DNA of 8,029 nucleotides from Pseudomonadota bacterium (GCA_030597865.1 JAUVQZ010000135.1:1-8029), one strand, 5' to 3'; shown: positions 1 through 6,766, numbered from the stretch's first letter. The notes: generated by a model from the sequence alone, not told the origin. A program made the numbers and translations.

Positions 1-1734
1 CCCTCCATCGAAACCCTGGTCCACGCCTTTCTGCCCCACACCTTTATCGACCATACCCATGCCGATGCCATTGTCACCCTGACCAACCAGACCAATGCCG
101 AAGAGCTGCTCAGAAGCGCCCTGGGTGATAAGGTGGCCATCCTGCCCTTTATTATGCCCGGTTTCCCCCTGGCCAAGGCTGTGATGGATCTCCATGGGGC
201 CCAGCCTGATATGGAATGCCTCATTCTGCGCAACCACGGCATTTTTACCTTTGCCGACAATGCACGGACATCCTATGAGCGCATGATCAGCTATGTGACC
301 CGGGCGGAAAATTTCATCGCTGAAAAAATCACCGCAAATCCCCTGCCCAGTTGTATTACTGAGGAATGTCCGGATACGGACATCATCCTGCCGCTGCTGC
401 GCGGGGCCCTCAGTTTCAGCGAGCCCAGCGGCTTCCAGCGCTGTCTCCACCTCCATATCCGCACCAACCAGGAAATCCTCACCGCCGTCAACCGCACCAA
501 CAGCATCGAACTTTATGGCGGTGGTGTCCTGACCCCTGACCATGTCATCCGCACCAAGAACTACCCCCTCTTTCTTGACTTCAGCGATCTCCTGACCCCA
601 GAGGAGATGGCCAGCCATATCAAGGGGGCTGTCTCCGCCTATGTCACGGCCTACCAGGCCTATTTCACCAAACAGCTTGAGGATAAAGGGGTGGAGCGCA
701 CCCAGCTCGACCCCATGCCGCGGGTTATCCTTGTTAAGGGGCTTGGCATTATCACGGCGGCCAAGACAATCAAGGATGCCAAGATATGCGCCGACATCTG
801 TGAACACACCCTGGGGGCGAAAACCGCCAGCGCCAGTGTGGGCAGCTATCAGGAGCTTGACCAGGCCTCTATTTTCGACATGGAGTACTGGAGCCTGGAG
901 CAGGTCAAGCTGGCCAAAAACAGACCCCAGGCCCTGGAGGGCCAGATAGCCCTGGTCACCGGTGGCGGCGGCGCCATTGCCGTGGGCATCAGCCGCAAGC
1001 TTCTTGAGGCCGGGGCCCGGGTCTTTCTCTCCGACATTGATGAAGAACGGTTGCAAATCGTCCACAACAGCCTGGCGGCCCAGTTTGGCGCCATGGTTCG
1101 CCCCCTTACCATGGACGTTGCTGATCCCGCTTCAGTGGCCCGGGGCTATGGCAAGATCCTGCTTGAGGCAGGCGGCCTTGACATCCTGGTTGCCAATGCC
1201 GGTATCGCCCATGTCGCCACCCTGGAGAAGCTCGACTCCGCAACCTTTCAGAAGGTGCTTGATGTCAACCTCTGCGGCGTCTTTGAGGTGATCAAGGCGG
1301 CCATCCCCATCTTCCGCCACCAGGGCACAGGCGGCAATATTATTATTAACAGTTCCAAAAATGTCTTTGCCCCGGGCGCCTCCTTTGGGGCCTACTCCGC
1401 CTCCAAGGCCGGGGCCCACCAGATTGGCAAGATTGCCGCCCTTGAGCTTGCCGAACTTGGCGTCCGGGTCAATATGATTAATGCCGATGCCATCTTTGAT
1501 GATGGCCAGGTCTCCTCAGGACTATGGGATGTGGTGGGCCCGGATCGCATGAAATCGCGGCACCTTGATCCCCAGGGACTTAAGGATTATTATCGCCAGC
1601 GTAATTTATTAAAGACAGAGATCTTGGCCGATCATGTGGGTAATGGCGTGGTCTTTTTTGCCAGCAACCAGACCCCCACCACCGGCGCTACCCTCCCCAT
1701 TGACGGCGGCATCATGGCTGCCTTTCCCAGGTAA
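1..1734 (+). CDS. Bifunctional class II aldolase / short-chain dehydrogenase (RhaD-like), 5' partial
   Basis: The reading frame is open from base 1, so the N-terminus (roughly 100 residues by family length) lies outside the window; 577 residues are present. Residues 1 to about 170 are a class II aldolase/adducin domain: HTH at 18-20 and the His of NHG at 79 are the expected zinc ligands. From about residue 312 comes an NAD(P)-dependent short-chain dehydrogenase domain with NAG at 399-401 and catalytic Ser452, Tyr465 and Lys469 (YSASK). The C-terminus (DYYRQRNLLK, then a DGG...AFPR tail) matches the rhamnulose-1-phosphate aldolase/lactaldehyde dehydrogenase fusion family as I remember it. Such enzymes cleave a ketose or deoxysugar phosphate to DHAP plus an aldehyde and then oxidise or reduce the aldehyde; the true substrate cannot be read here. 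The glycine-rich loop is TGGGGAIAVG, with Ala at two positions normally Gly. No sugar kinase or isomerase lies downstream. Confidence 0.88.
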   Translation, partial: PSIETLVHAFLPHTFIDHTHADAIVTLTNQTNAEELLRSALGDKVAILPFIMPGFPLAKAVMDLHGAQPDMECLILRNHGIFTFADNARTSYERMISYVTRAENFIAEKITANPLPSCITEECPDTDIILPLLRGALSFSEPSGFQRCLHLHIRTNQEILTAVNRTNSIELYGGGVLTPDHVIRTKNYPLFLDFSDLLTPEEMASHIKGAVSAYVTAYQAYFTKQLEDKGVERTQLDPMPRVILVKGLGIITAAKTIKDAKICADICEHTLGAKTASASVGSYQELDQASIFDMEYWSLEQVKLAKNRPQALEGQIALVTGGGGAIAVGISRKLLEAGARVFLSDIDEERLQIVHNSLAAQFGAMVRPLTMDVADPASVARGYGKILLEAGGLDILVANAGIAHVATLEKLDSATFQKVLDVNLCGVFEVIKAAIPIFRHQGTGGNIIINSSKNVFAPGASFGAYSASKAGAHQIGKIAALELAELGVRVNMINADAIFDDGQVSSGLWDVVGPDRMKSRHLDPQGLKDYYRQRNLLKTEILADHVGNGVVFFASNQTPTTGATLPIDGGIMAAFPR

Positions 1735-1898
1735 GAGGAAGATAGAAAGGTAAAGAAATACAGAAGAAGAGAGGAAGGCGGCCCGGAGGAAATAGGCGAA
1801 GATTTCGTGTGCCACCCCCTTCTTTAATCCTTTTGCCCCAAACCCAAGATTATGCATGGGCCAGTCAAATGGCCGCCCCCTACCCCAGGTAAAACAAT

Positions 1899-2483
1899 AT
1901 GGCAGAGATACGATCCACCTTAGAAATGGTCCTAGAACGGGCCGCCCGCCTTGAGGCCGAAGCCGGTGACAGCCTGGCCACAGAAGAAAAGAGTCAGGAG
2001 GGCATGCGCCTGGCGGCCCAGTACATGCGGGGCGAAGAGATAGATCTGGCACTGCTGCTGGCCAAACCTGAGGGAGAGCGCAGGCTGCTGGTTCAGGGCG
2101 CCCTCGCCACCCTTCTGCGCAATATCACCCTACCCAGGGAGGGGGATGACCAGGCCGGGGCCGACCGGGCCATGCAGGGCATGCTGCAAGTGGGCCAGGA
2201 CCCTCAGTTACAGGCTGTTGTTGAGGAGATGAAAAAGATATTAGGCCAGTTTCTCCAGCATAAGGAACAGCTCCGTGGCCAGATTGAGGAGCAGTTTGCC
2301 CAACAGATGGCAACAACGGAACACTCCATGGGCCAGCAAACCGGCGGCCAGGTCAAGCGTGAACCTGACCAGCATCCCCAATTTGCCGAGGAATGGCAGA
2401 AGGTCATGGTGCAGCTCAATGAAAAATACGGCAATGCCCTGGATCAACACAAGACCTATACCCAACAGTTAGTGGCTGGCTGA
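1899..2483 (+). CDS. Helical, Gln/Glu-rich cytosolic protein of unknown function
   Basis: This 194-residue protein has no cysteine, signal peptide or membrane segment. It is predicted by eye to be nearly all helical: segments at about 1-25, 31-57, 59-76, 101-142 (strong heptad character, possible coiled coil) and 161-190, with a flexible Gly/Gln/Pro-rich linker at about 143-160. The opening AEIRSTLEMVLERA resembles a deltaproteobacterial family of uncharacterised helical proteins starting with E-I-x-S-T (from memory, unverified). The ATG at 1899 is preceded by a modest AGGT at 1887-1890 with 8 bases between. It is the first gene of a tight four-gene cluster; its TGA overlaps the next ATG by one base (TGATG), suggesting translational coupling. 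A five-base-pair hairpin (GGCCA at 1859-1863, TGGCC at 1870-1874) lies just upstream. Function unknown; a structural or scaffold role is only a guess. Confidence 0.8.
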   Translation: MAEIRSTLEMVLERAARLEAEAGDSLATEEKSQEGMRLAAQYMRGEEIDLALLLAKPEGERRLLVQGALATLLRNITLPREGDDQAGADRAMQGMLQVGQDPQLQAVVEEMKKILGQFLQHKEQLRGQIEEQFAQQMATTEHSMGQQTGGQVKREPDQHPQFAEEWQKVMVQLNEKYGNALDQHKTYTQQLVAG

Positions 2484-2710
2484 TGGCCCTCTTGACCCTG
2501 GAGGCTGGGCAAATCCCCTGTCATTGGCCCGCCATAGAGGATACCCTTGCCGGCTGGCTCCCGGACCTTGAGATTATCTCACGGACAGAGGCCAAACGGA
2601 CCTACCAGCTCAACCTTGCTGACCATGGCCAGCCCATACCCCTGCTCAAGAAACTCCAGGCCCTCCTTGGCCATGAAGATGTCCATTTCTTTGTCGACCT
2701 GAGACCATGA
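2483..2710 (+). CDS. Small conserved-looking protein of unknown function (75 aa)
   Basis: I do not recognise this 75-residue protein. It is soluble-looking, with one Cys (13), two Trp (15, 25) and a basic stretch RTEAKR near residues 34-39, followed by a probable strand (YQLNL) and a helix (IPLLKKLQALLG), and it ends with a hydrophobic strand HFFVDL. That alternation suggests a small alpha/beta fold. Reality is supported by context: its ATG overlaps the upstream stop by one base and its own TGA overlaps the next ATG by four (ATGA), the usual signature of coupled operon genes. There is no convincing Shine-Dalgarno of its own, which fits translational coupling. Placement between the helical unknown and an Xaa-Pro peptidase gives no clear functional clue. 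Confidence 0.7.
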   Translation: MALLTLEAGQIPCHWPAIEDTLAGWLPDLEIISRTEAKRTYQLNLADHGQPIPLLKKLQALLGHEDVHFFVDLRP

Positions 2711-3804
2711 CCATAGCCGCCCTAGCCACCCTGAAAACACGCCTGCAACGCCGCAAGCTCGACGCCATCCTGATCAGCCAGCCCCATAACCGGCGCTTCT
2801 TAAGCGGTTTCAGCCCCCTTGATCACGGCATTGAAGAGTCTTCCGGGGTTCTTCTCATCCCCCGCAAGGGCCGCCCCCTGCTTCTCACCGATTCCCGCTT
2901 TGAACTTGCGGCCCGCCAGGAGGCCCCAGACTTTGAGGTCCTTCTCTATCGGAAAGGGTTGCTGGCCCTTCTCAAGGAACTCTTTACCACCCTTAAGATC
3001 AAAAAATGCGGGTTTGAAGGCCATTACACCCTGCACTCCAGCGCTGAGAAGCTCCTGAAGATGGCAACAGGGCTTGGCGTTGAGCTGCTTCCTGTCACCA
3101 ACCTTGTTGAAAAGATACGCCTCTGCAAGGACCAAGTAGAGCTGGCAAAGATTGAACGGGCGGTGCTGTTAAACGAAGAGATCTTTCAGGAGGTGTATGG
3201 CCAGCTGCGACCGGGCATGACCGAAATCGAGGTGGCGCTGCAGATTGAAAACACCATGCGCATGAGAGGTGCCGAACGGCCCAGCTTTGAGACCATTGTC
3301 GCGGCCGGCCCCAACGGCGCCCTGCCCCATGCCGTCCCCTCCTCCAGGACCATTAAAGAGGGGGAGCCCATTGTTATTGACATGGGCCTTATTCTTGAGG
3401 GCTATTGCTCTGACATGACCCGCACCGTGGCCCGTGGCACCCCTGCCCCCAAAACAAGGGAGATCATCCGACTGGTCCGCCAGGCCCAGCTGGCTGGCAT
3501 GGCGGCGCTCCAGGCCGGGGTTACCGGCAAACAGGTGGACGCTCAGGCGCGCGCTGTGATCAAAGGGGCAGGCTATGGTGACAAATTCGGCCACGGCCTG
3601 GGCCACGGCGTTGGCCTGGCCGTCCATGAGGCCCCTGGATTAAGCCCCCGTTATACCAAGAAACTCCAGGCCGGCATGGTGGTGACGGTGGAGCCCGGTA
3701 TTTACATAGAGGGCTGGGGCGGGGTGCGCCTGGAAAATATGGTGGTGGTGGAAGAGGGGGGCTGCCGCCTGTTAAACCGCGACACCACCTTTCTTGATCT
3801 TTAG
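2707..3804 (+). CDS. M24 family metallopeptidase (Xaa-Pro aminopeptidase/dipeptidase)
   Basis: The 365 residues are typical of the short bacterial Xaa-Pro peptidases (PepQ/PepP/YpdF type). An N-terminal creatinase-like domain (about 1-130, including NRRFLSGFSP and LLLTDSRFE) is followed by a pita-bread catalytic domain. All five dimetal ligands are visible: Asp225 (VIDMG), Asp236 (CSDMTRT), His300 (GHGLGHGVG), Glu329 (TVEPGIY) and Glu343 (VRLEN). His296 and His307 (AVHEAP) match the conserved substrate-binding histidines of the family. The enzyme should remove an N-terminal residue from peptides with proline in second position, in the cytosol (no signal peptide), normally with Mn or Co. The ATG overlaps the upstream stop by four bases, so it is probably translated by coupling. 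Aminopeptidase versus dipeptidase specificity cannot be settled by eye. Confidence 0.93.
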   Translation: MTIAALATLKTRLQRRKLDAILISQPHNRRFLSGFSPLDHGIEESSGVLLIPRKGRPLLLTDSRFELAARQEAPDFEVLLYRKGLLALLKELFTTLKIKKCGFEGHYTLHSSAEKLLKMATGLGVELLPVTNLVEKIRLCKDQVELAKIERAVLLNEEIFQEVYGQLRPGMTEIEVALQIENTMRMRGAERPSFETIVAAGPNGALPHAVPSSRTIKEGEPIVIDMGLILEGYCSDMTRTVARGTPAPKTREIIRLVRQAQLAGMAALQAGVTGKQVDAQARAVIKGAGYGDKFGHGLGHGVGLAVHEAPGLSPRYTKKLQAGMVVTVEPGIYIEGWGGVRLENMVVVEEGGCRLLNRDTTFLDL

Positions 3805-3813
3805 AGGTACGCC

Positions 3814-4215
3814 ATGAAAGAAACCCTCTTTTCCCTGGAGATGAAGGTTCGCGACTATGAGTGCGATATGCAGGGCCGGGTCAATAATGCTGTGTACCTG
3901 AACTACCTGGAGCATGCCCGCCATGAATTCCTGCTCTCACGCCAGATCAGCTTCGCTGACCTGGCCCGACGGGGCATCAACCTGGTGGTCACCAGGGCTG
4001 AGCTTGACTACAAGCTGCCCCTGACCAGCGGCGAGACCTTCATGGTCAATCTCGACCTGGAACGGATCTCGCCCCTGCGTTTTGCCTTTAGCCAGGAGAT
4101 CAGGCGCACCAGCGATCAGAAATTGGTCCTGGTGGCCAAAATCATTGCCACGGGCGTTAATGACCGGGGCCGACCTGAGCTGCCGCCTGAGGTGACCGCT
4201 CTCCTAGCCACCTAA
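3814..4215 (+). CDS. Acyl-CoA thioesterase, hotdog fold (YbgC/FadM/4HBT family)
   Basis: A single hotdog domain of 133 residues, the usual length for the family. The signature region near the N-terminus, VRDYECDMQGRVNNAVYLNY (12-31), matches the 4-hydroxybenzoyl-CoA thioesterase pattern: Asp18 is the expected catalytic acid and G21/V23/N24/N25 precede the long hotdog helix (YLEHARHEF). It should hydrolyse acyl-CoA or acyl-ACP thioesters in the cytosol; chain length and acyl type are not evident. An AGAGGT ribosome site at 3803-3808 overlaps the upstream stop and sits five bases before the ATG. It is last in the four-gene cluster, nine bases after the peptidase. Its TAA at 4213-4215 overlaps the stop of the convergent glycosylase gene, leaving no room for a terminator between them. 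In this family Gly-His-Val is more usual where Gly-Arg-Val (21-23) stands here. Confidence 0.88.
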   Translation: MKETLFSLEMKVRDYECDMQGRVNNAVYLNYLEHARHEFLLSRQISFADLARRGINLVVTRAELDYKLPLTSGETFMVNLDLERISPLRFAFSQEIRRTSDQKLVLVAKIIATGVNDRGRPELPPEVTALLAT

Positions 4216-4865
4216 TTTCCTGGCAAATCCCCCTGCAGGGGACATTTCTCACAGCGGGGATTTTTCTTCTTGCAGAACTCCTTACCCAGACAGACAAGAA
4301 GGGCGTGATATTCGTTGTAGAGACCCTCCTCAGCCGACAGGGCTGCCATGAACAGCTCCTGCATCTCCCCATAGCTGGTCTCCTCAGCCACCAACCCGTG
4401 CCTGCTCAGGAAACGATAGGTATAGGCATCCACCACAAAGATTGGTTTTGCAGCAGCATAGAGGAGGATGGAGTCGGCCGTTTCAGGACCGACCCCCTTT
4501 ACTGACAGCAGTTTTTCCCGCACATAGCTGAGATCCTGGCTGAAGAAATCATCCAGGCTGCCCGTATCCGCCACCCCCTCTTCAAGAACGGCAAGGAGAT
4601 TTCTGAGGCGCTGGGCCTTGAGATTATAATATCCGCAGGGCCGGATCATTGCGGCCAACTGATCAGCCGGCAGGGCCAGGAGGGCCTCCAGGGAAAGGAC
4701 ATTCCCCTGTCTCAGGTTGTCAATGGCCCTGCTGACATTGCCCCAGTTGGTGTTCTGGGTCAAAACAGCGCCCACCAGGATTTCCAGGGGGGTGTCGCCG
4801 GGCCACCAGTGCTGTGGCCCGAAATGGTCATAGAGACTCTGGTAGATGGCCTGGAGGCGATGCAT
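4212..4865 (-). CDS. Endonuclease III-like HhH-GPD DNA glycosylase (MagIII-like)
   Basis: The 217 residues carry the HhH-GPD fold of base-excision repair glycosylases: ILVGAVLTQNTNW (29-41), a helix-hairpin-helix around 118-137 (LLSVKGVGPETADSIL) and catalytic Asp146 (VVDAYTYR). The lysine that gives endonuclease III its lyase activity (GRKTA in E. coli) is replaced by Glu128 (GPETA), so a monofunctional glycosylase is expected, close to the 3-methyladenine glycosylase MagIII subgroup. The C-terminus has Cys198-X6-Cys205-X2-Cys208, the first three ligands of the [4Fe-4S] loop, but position 214, where the fourth cysteine should be, is Leu. Removing one base from the G5 tract (C5 at 4229-4233 on +) would place a Cys exactly there (see findings). 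It starts five bases after the stop of the membrane-protein gene, so the two are probably co-transcribed. There is no strong ribosome site. Confidence 0.88.
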   Translation of the reverse strand: MHRLQAIYQSLYDHFGPQHWWPGDTPLEILVGAVLTQNTNWGNVSRAIDNLRQGNVLSLEALLALPADQLAAMIRPCGYYNLKAQRLRNLLAVLEEGVADTGSLDDFFSQDLSYVREKLLSVKGVGPETADSILLYAAAKPIFVVDAYTYRFLSRHGLVAEETSYGEMQELFMAALSAEEGLYNEYHALLVCLGKEFCKKKNPRCEKCPLQGDLPGN

Positions 4866-4870
4866 GGCCG

Positions 4871-5203
4871 CTAATCACTGCGGATAAAGAGCATATAGAT
4901 CACCACCATGATGGCGCCCAGGCCAACACCGGCCACGGGCAAGACCTTGCCAAGCTGCAGGTTGCCGTCAACCACCAGACCATGGGCATAGGGCGTACCG
5001 GTAAAGACCCAAAGACCGATGCCCAGGGCCAGAAAGACAATGGCATTGATATTCTGCTTATATATCCACCAGCCCACCTGGGTAATGAGGGGAACCAGCA
5101 CCCAGGGGTTGCTGAAGGCCCCCCGGACATCGACATTTTTCAACTGCGCTGGGATATTGGTGTTCACCCAGAACTCAGAGATAGCGCTCAGCATATCACC
5201 CAT
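4871..5203 (-). CDS. Small integral membrane protein of unknown function
   Basis: A 110-residue protein with three hydrophobic stretches from the chosen start: about 33-48 (rich in V/L/W, less certain), 52-69 (AIVFLALGIGLWVF) and 86-107 (glycine-rich, ending VVIYMLFI). It ends with a short RSD tail. I do not recognise the family and see no catalytic motif. The ATG at 5203 is preceded by a near-perfect AAGGAGGT Shine-Dalgarno, though only three bases separate it from the ATG. A GTG at 5221 would add six residues but lies upstream of that site, and an ATG three codons further in (5194) would have twelve bases of spacing. The gene is followed after five bases by the DNA glycosylase gene. Upstream lie a perfect palindrome and a region of nested inverted repeats that could regulate it. 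Confidence 0.75.
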   Translation of the reverse strand: MGDMLSAISEFWVNTNIPAQLKNVDVRGAFSNPWVLVPLITQVGWWIYKQNINAIVFLALGIGLWVFTGTPYAHGLVVDGNLQLGKVLPVAGVGLGAIMVVIYMLFIRSD

Positions 5204-5241
5204 ATGACCTCCTTGAGTCACTCCTTATTGACAGCCCCTCT

Positions 5242-5256
5242 GTAATGATTCATTAC
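5242..5256. promoter_or_regulatory. Perfect 15-base palindrome, possible operator
   Basis: GTAATGA (5242-5248) and TCATTAC (5250-5256) are exact inverted arms around one central base. The site is 39-53 bases upstream of the membrane-protein ATG, where an operator would overlap or flank a promoter. It is too short-looped to be a useful RNA hairpin, which favours binding by a dimeric protein. No regulator is known to me for this exact sequence. Confidence 0.4.
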
Positions 5257-5302
5257 CTTAGCCAAGACGCTCGGCATTTATTCGGGGTGGAGAGGCTGTA
5301 GC

Positions 5303-5417
5303 TGGTTAAACTGAAGGTGCCCCGCAGGAAATACCCTTGGGGTGCTGTTAGGGACAGCAAACCCTCAGTAATCGTTGTTGAAACAACCTAACAGCCTTCA
5401 GCCTAAACAGCTAACCA
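5303..5417. other. Nested inverted repeats, candidate structured RNA
   Basis: Between the membrane-protein gene and thiC, which leave 255 bases without a gene, several inverted repeats nest inside one another. They are TGGTTA (5303-5308) with TAACCA (5412-5417); CTGAAGG (5311-5317) with CCTTCAG (5395-5401); CCCC (5320-5323) with GGGG (5339-5342); GCTGTTAGG (5344-5352) with CCTAACAGC (5387-5395); and GTTGTT (5374-5379) with AACAAC (5382-5387). Neighbouring stems share a base at 5387 and 5395. Together they would form a branched RNA of about 115 bases. GCTGT at 5344 can alternatively pair with ACAGC at 5354-5358. Neither strand has a T-run after the structure, so it is not a simple intrinsic terminator. 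I could not match it to TPP, cobalamin, SAM, FMN or c-di-GMP riboswitch consensus. The transcribed strand is unknown; minus is more likely from gene direction. Confidence 0.35.
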
Positions 5418-5458
5418 ACCTGAATAGTTACCGCCCCTCTTCGCAAAAAAGAAGCTCT

Positions 5459-6766
5459 CTATTTTTCCGTGGGACAGCGCCCCGGCTTGGTGGCCTTTTT
5501 GTAGACCTTGATGGCGCAATAGTCACCGCACATGGCGCAGGCATCACCCTTATAGTTGTTGCCCAATTCCCGATAATGACGGGCCTTGTCCGGATCCAGG
5601 GAGAGCTCGATCTGCCCCTTCCAGTCAAGGTTGTTACGGCATTTGGCCATGGCGATATCACGCTCAATGGCGCCGGGCACGCCCTTGACGATATCTGCGG
5701 CATGGGCGGCAATACGGGAGGCAATAACACCCTCCCGCACGTCATCGGCACTGGGCAGCTTCAGATGCTCGGCCGGGGTGACATAGCAGAGATAGTCGGC
5801 GCCGGCCGAGGCGGCAATGGCACCACCAATGGCGCCGGTGATATGATCATACCCAGGGGCAATATCCGTAACCAGCGGCCCCAGAACATAGAAGGGTGCG
5901 CCATGGCAGAGACGTTTCTGGAGGAGGATATTGGCGGTGATCTGGTCCAGGGGCATATGGCCCGGCCCCTCGACAATGACCTGGACCCCGGCGTCCCAGG
6001 CCCGCTGGGTGAGCTCGCCAAGATGAATCAGCTCCTGGACCTGACCGCGATCCGTGGCATCAACCAGACAGCCGGGACGCAGGCCATCACCAAGGCTGAT
6101 TGTCACCTCATGCTCTTTCAAGATGGCAAGAATATCGTCGTAATATTCATAAAAAGGATTTTCCTTCTTATTATGGCTCATCCATTCAATGGTAAAGGAA
6201 CCGCCGCGGCTGACCACGCCCATCAGGCGTTCATGGTTCTTGACCCGGAGCAGGGAATCACGGGTCAGACCGCTATGGATGGTCATGAAATCAACGCCAT
6301 CCCTGGCCTGCTCCTCAATGGTGGCCAGCATCTCAGCCACCGTCACCTCACCAATGGCCTTTTTCTGCCTTTCGACCACATCGGCAACGGTCTGATAGAC
6401 AGGTACGGTGCCCAGGGGAATGGGGCATTCCTTCAGGATGCCGCGCCGCACATCATTAATATTTTCCCCCATGCTGAGATCCATCACCGTGTCAGCCCCG
6501 GCCCGTAAGCAGACGCAGAGTTTCTCCAGCTCCTGCTTGGCCCCAGGCATGTCCCGTGAGGCGCCGATATTGGCGTTTACCTTGGTGGACAGGCCCTTAC
6601 CCACGGCCATGATTTTATCAAAAGCATGGTTGTTGTTTTTGGGGATGGCAATGGTGCCGTCGGCAACACCGGCCATGAGAAACTCGGGGGTAACCCCTTC
6701 ATGCTGGGCGCAGGATTCAAAAAGTGGGGTGATGGTGCCGTTCAGCGCATCTTCACGAATACTCAT
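5459..6766 (-). CDS. thiC: Phosphomethylpyrimidine synthase ThiC (short form)
   Basis: ThiC is a radical-SAM enzyme that rearranges aminoimidazole ribotide to the hydroxymethylpyrimidine phosphate of thiamin. The 435-residue protein is the compact form common in anaerobes and archaea, lacking the N-terminal extension of the E. coli enzyme (over 600 residues). Family blocks are clear: STKVNANIG (60-68), GTVPVYQ (119-125), DGVDFMTIH (156-164), VVSRGGS (184-190), SLGDGLRPG (224-232), EGPGHMPLDQ (266-275), LGPLVTDIAPGYDH (295-308) and CYVTPAEHL (327-335). His270 and His334 are the likely metal ligands. The C-terminal cluster motif is Cys410-X2-Cys413-X3-Cys417, one residue shorter than the X2/X4 form of long ThiC. 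The ATG at 6766 has GGAG at 6775-6778, eight bases away. A strong terminator lies just upstream. The paralogue BzaF (5-hydroxybenzimidazole synthase) is a less likely alternative that cannot be excluded by eye. Confidence 0.93.
   Translation of the reverse strand: MSIREDALNGTITPLFESCAQHEGVTPEFLMAGVADGTIAIPKNNNHAFDKIMAVGKGLSTKVNANIGASRDMPGAKQELEKLCVCLRAGADTVMDLSMGENINDVRRGILKECPIPLGTVPVYQTVADVVERQKKAIGEVTVAEMLATIEEQARDGVDFMTIHSGLTRDSLLRVKNHERLMGVVSRGGSFTIEWMSHNKKENPFYEYYDDILAILKEHEVTISLGDGLRPGCLVDATDRGQVQELIHLGELTQRAWDAGVQVIVEGPGHMPLDQITANILLQKRLCHGAPFYVLGPLVTDIAPGYDHITGAIGGAIAASAGADYLCYVTPAEHLKLPSADDVREGVIASRIAAHAADIVKGVPGAIERDIAMAKCRNNLDWKGQIELSLDPDKARHYRELGNNYKGDACAMCGDYCAIKVYKKATKPGRCPTEK

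Noticed and set aside
3169..3627. Minus-strand open frame inside the M24 peptidase gene
   Set aside because: It is a shadow of the catalytic domain, which carries all five metal ligands on the plus strand.
5340..5395. Resemblance of GGGACAGCAAACC to part of the c-di-GMP-I riboswitch, and of GGGGTGC to a TPP riboswitch
   Set aside because: Only short pieces match; the second conserved halves of both consensus sequences are missing in the following bases.
5441..5460. CTTC/GAAG hairpin with a T6 run after the thiC stop as a terminator
   Set aside because: The stem is only four base pairs and the T-run is in the loop, not after the stem.
5375..6508. Long plus-strand open frame (377 codons) opposite thiC
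   Set aside because: It is antisense to a clearly recognised ThiC sequence with all family blocks; its translation has no family motifs and reflects codon bias of the real gene.
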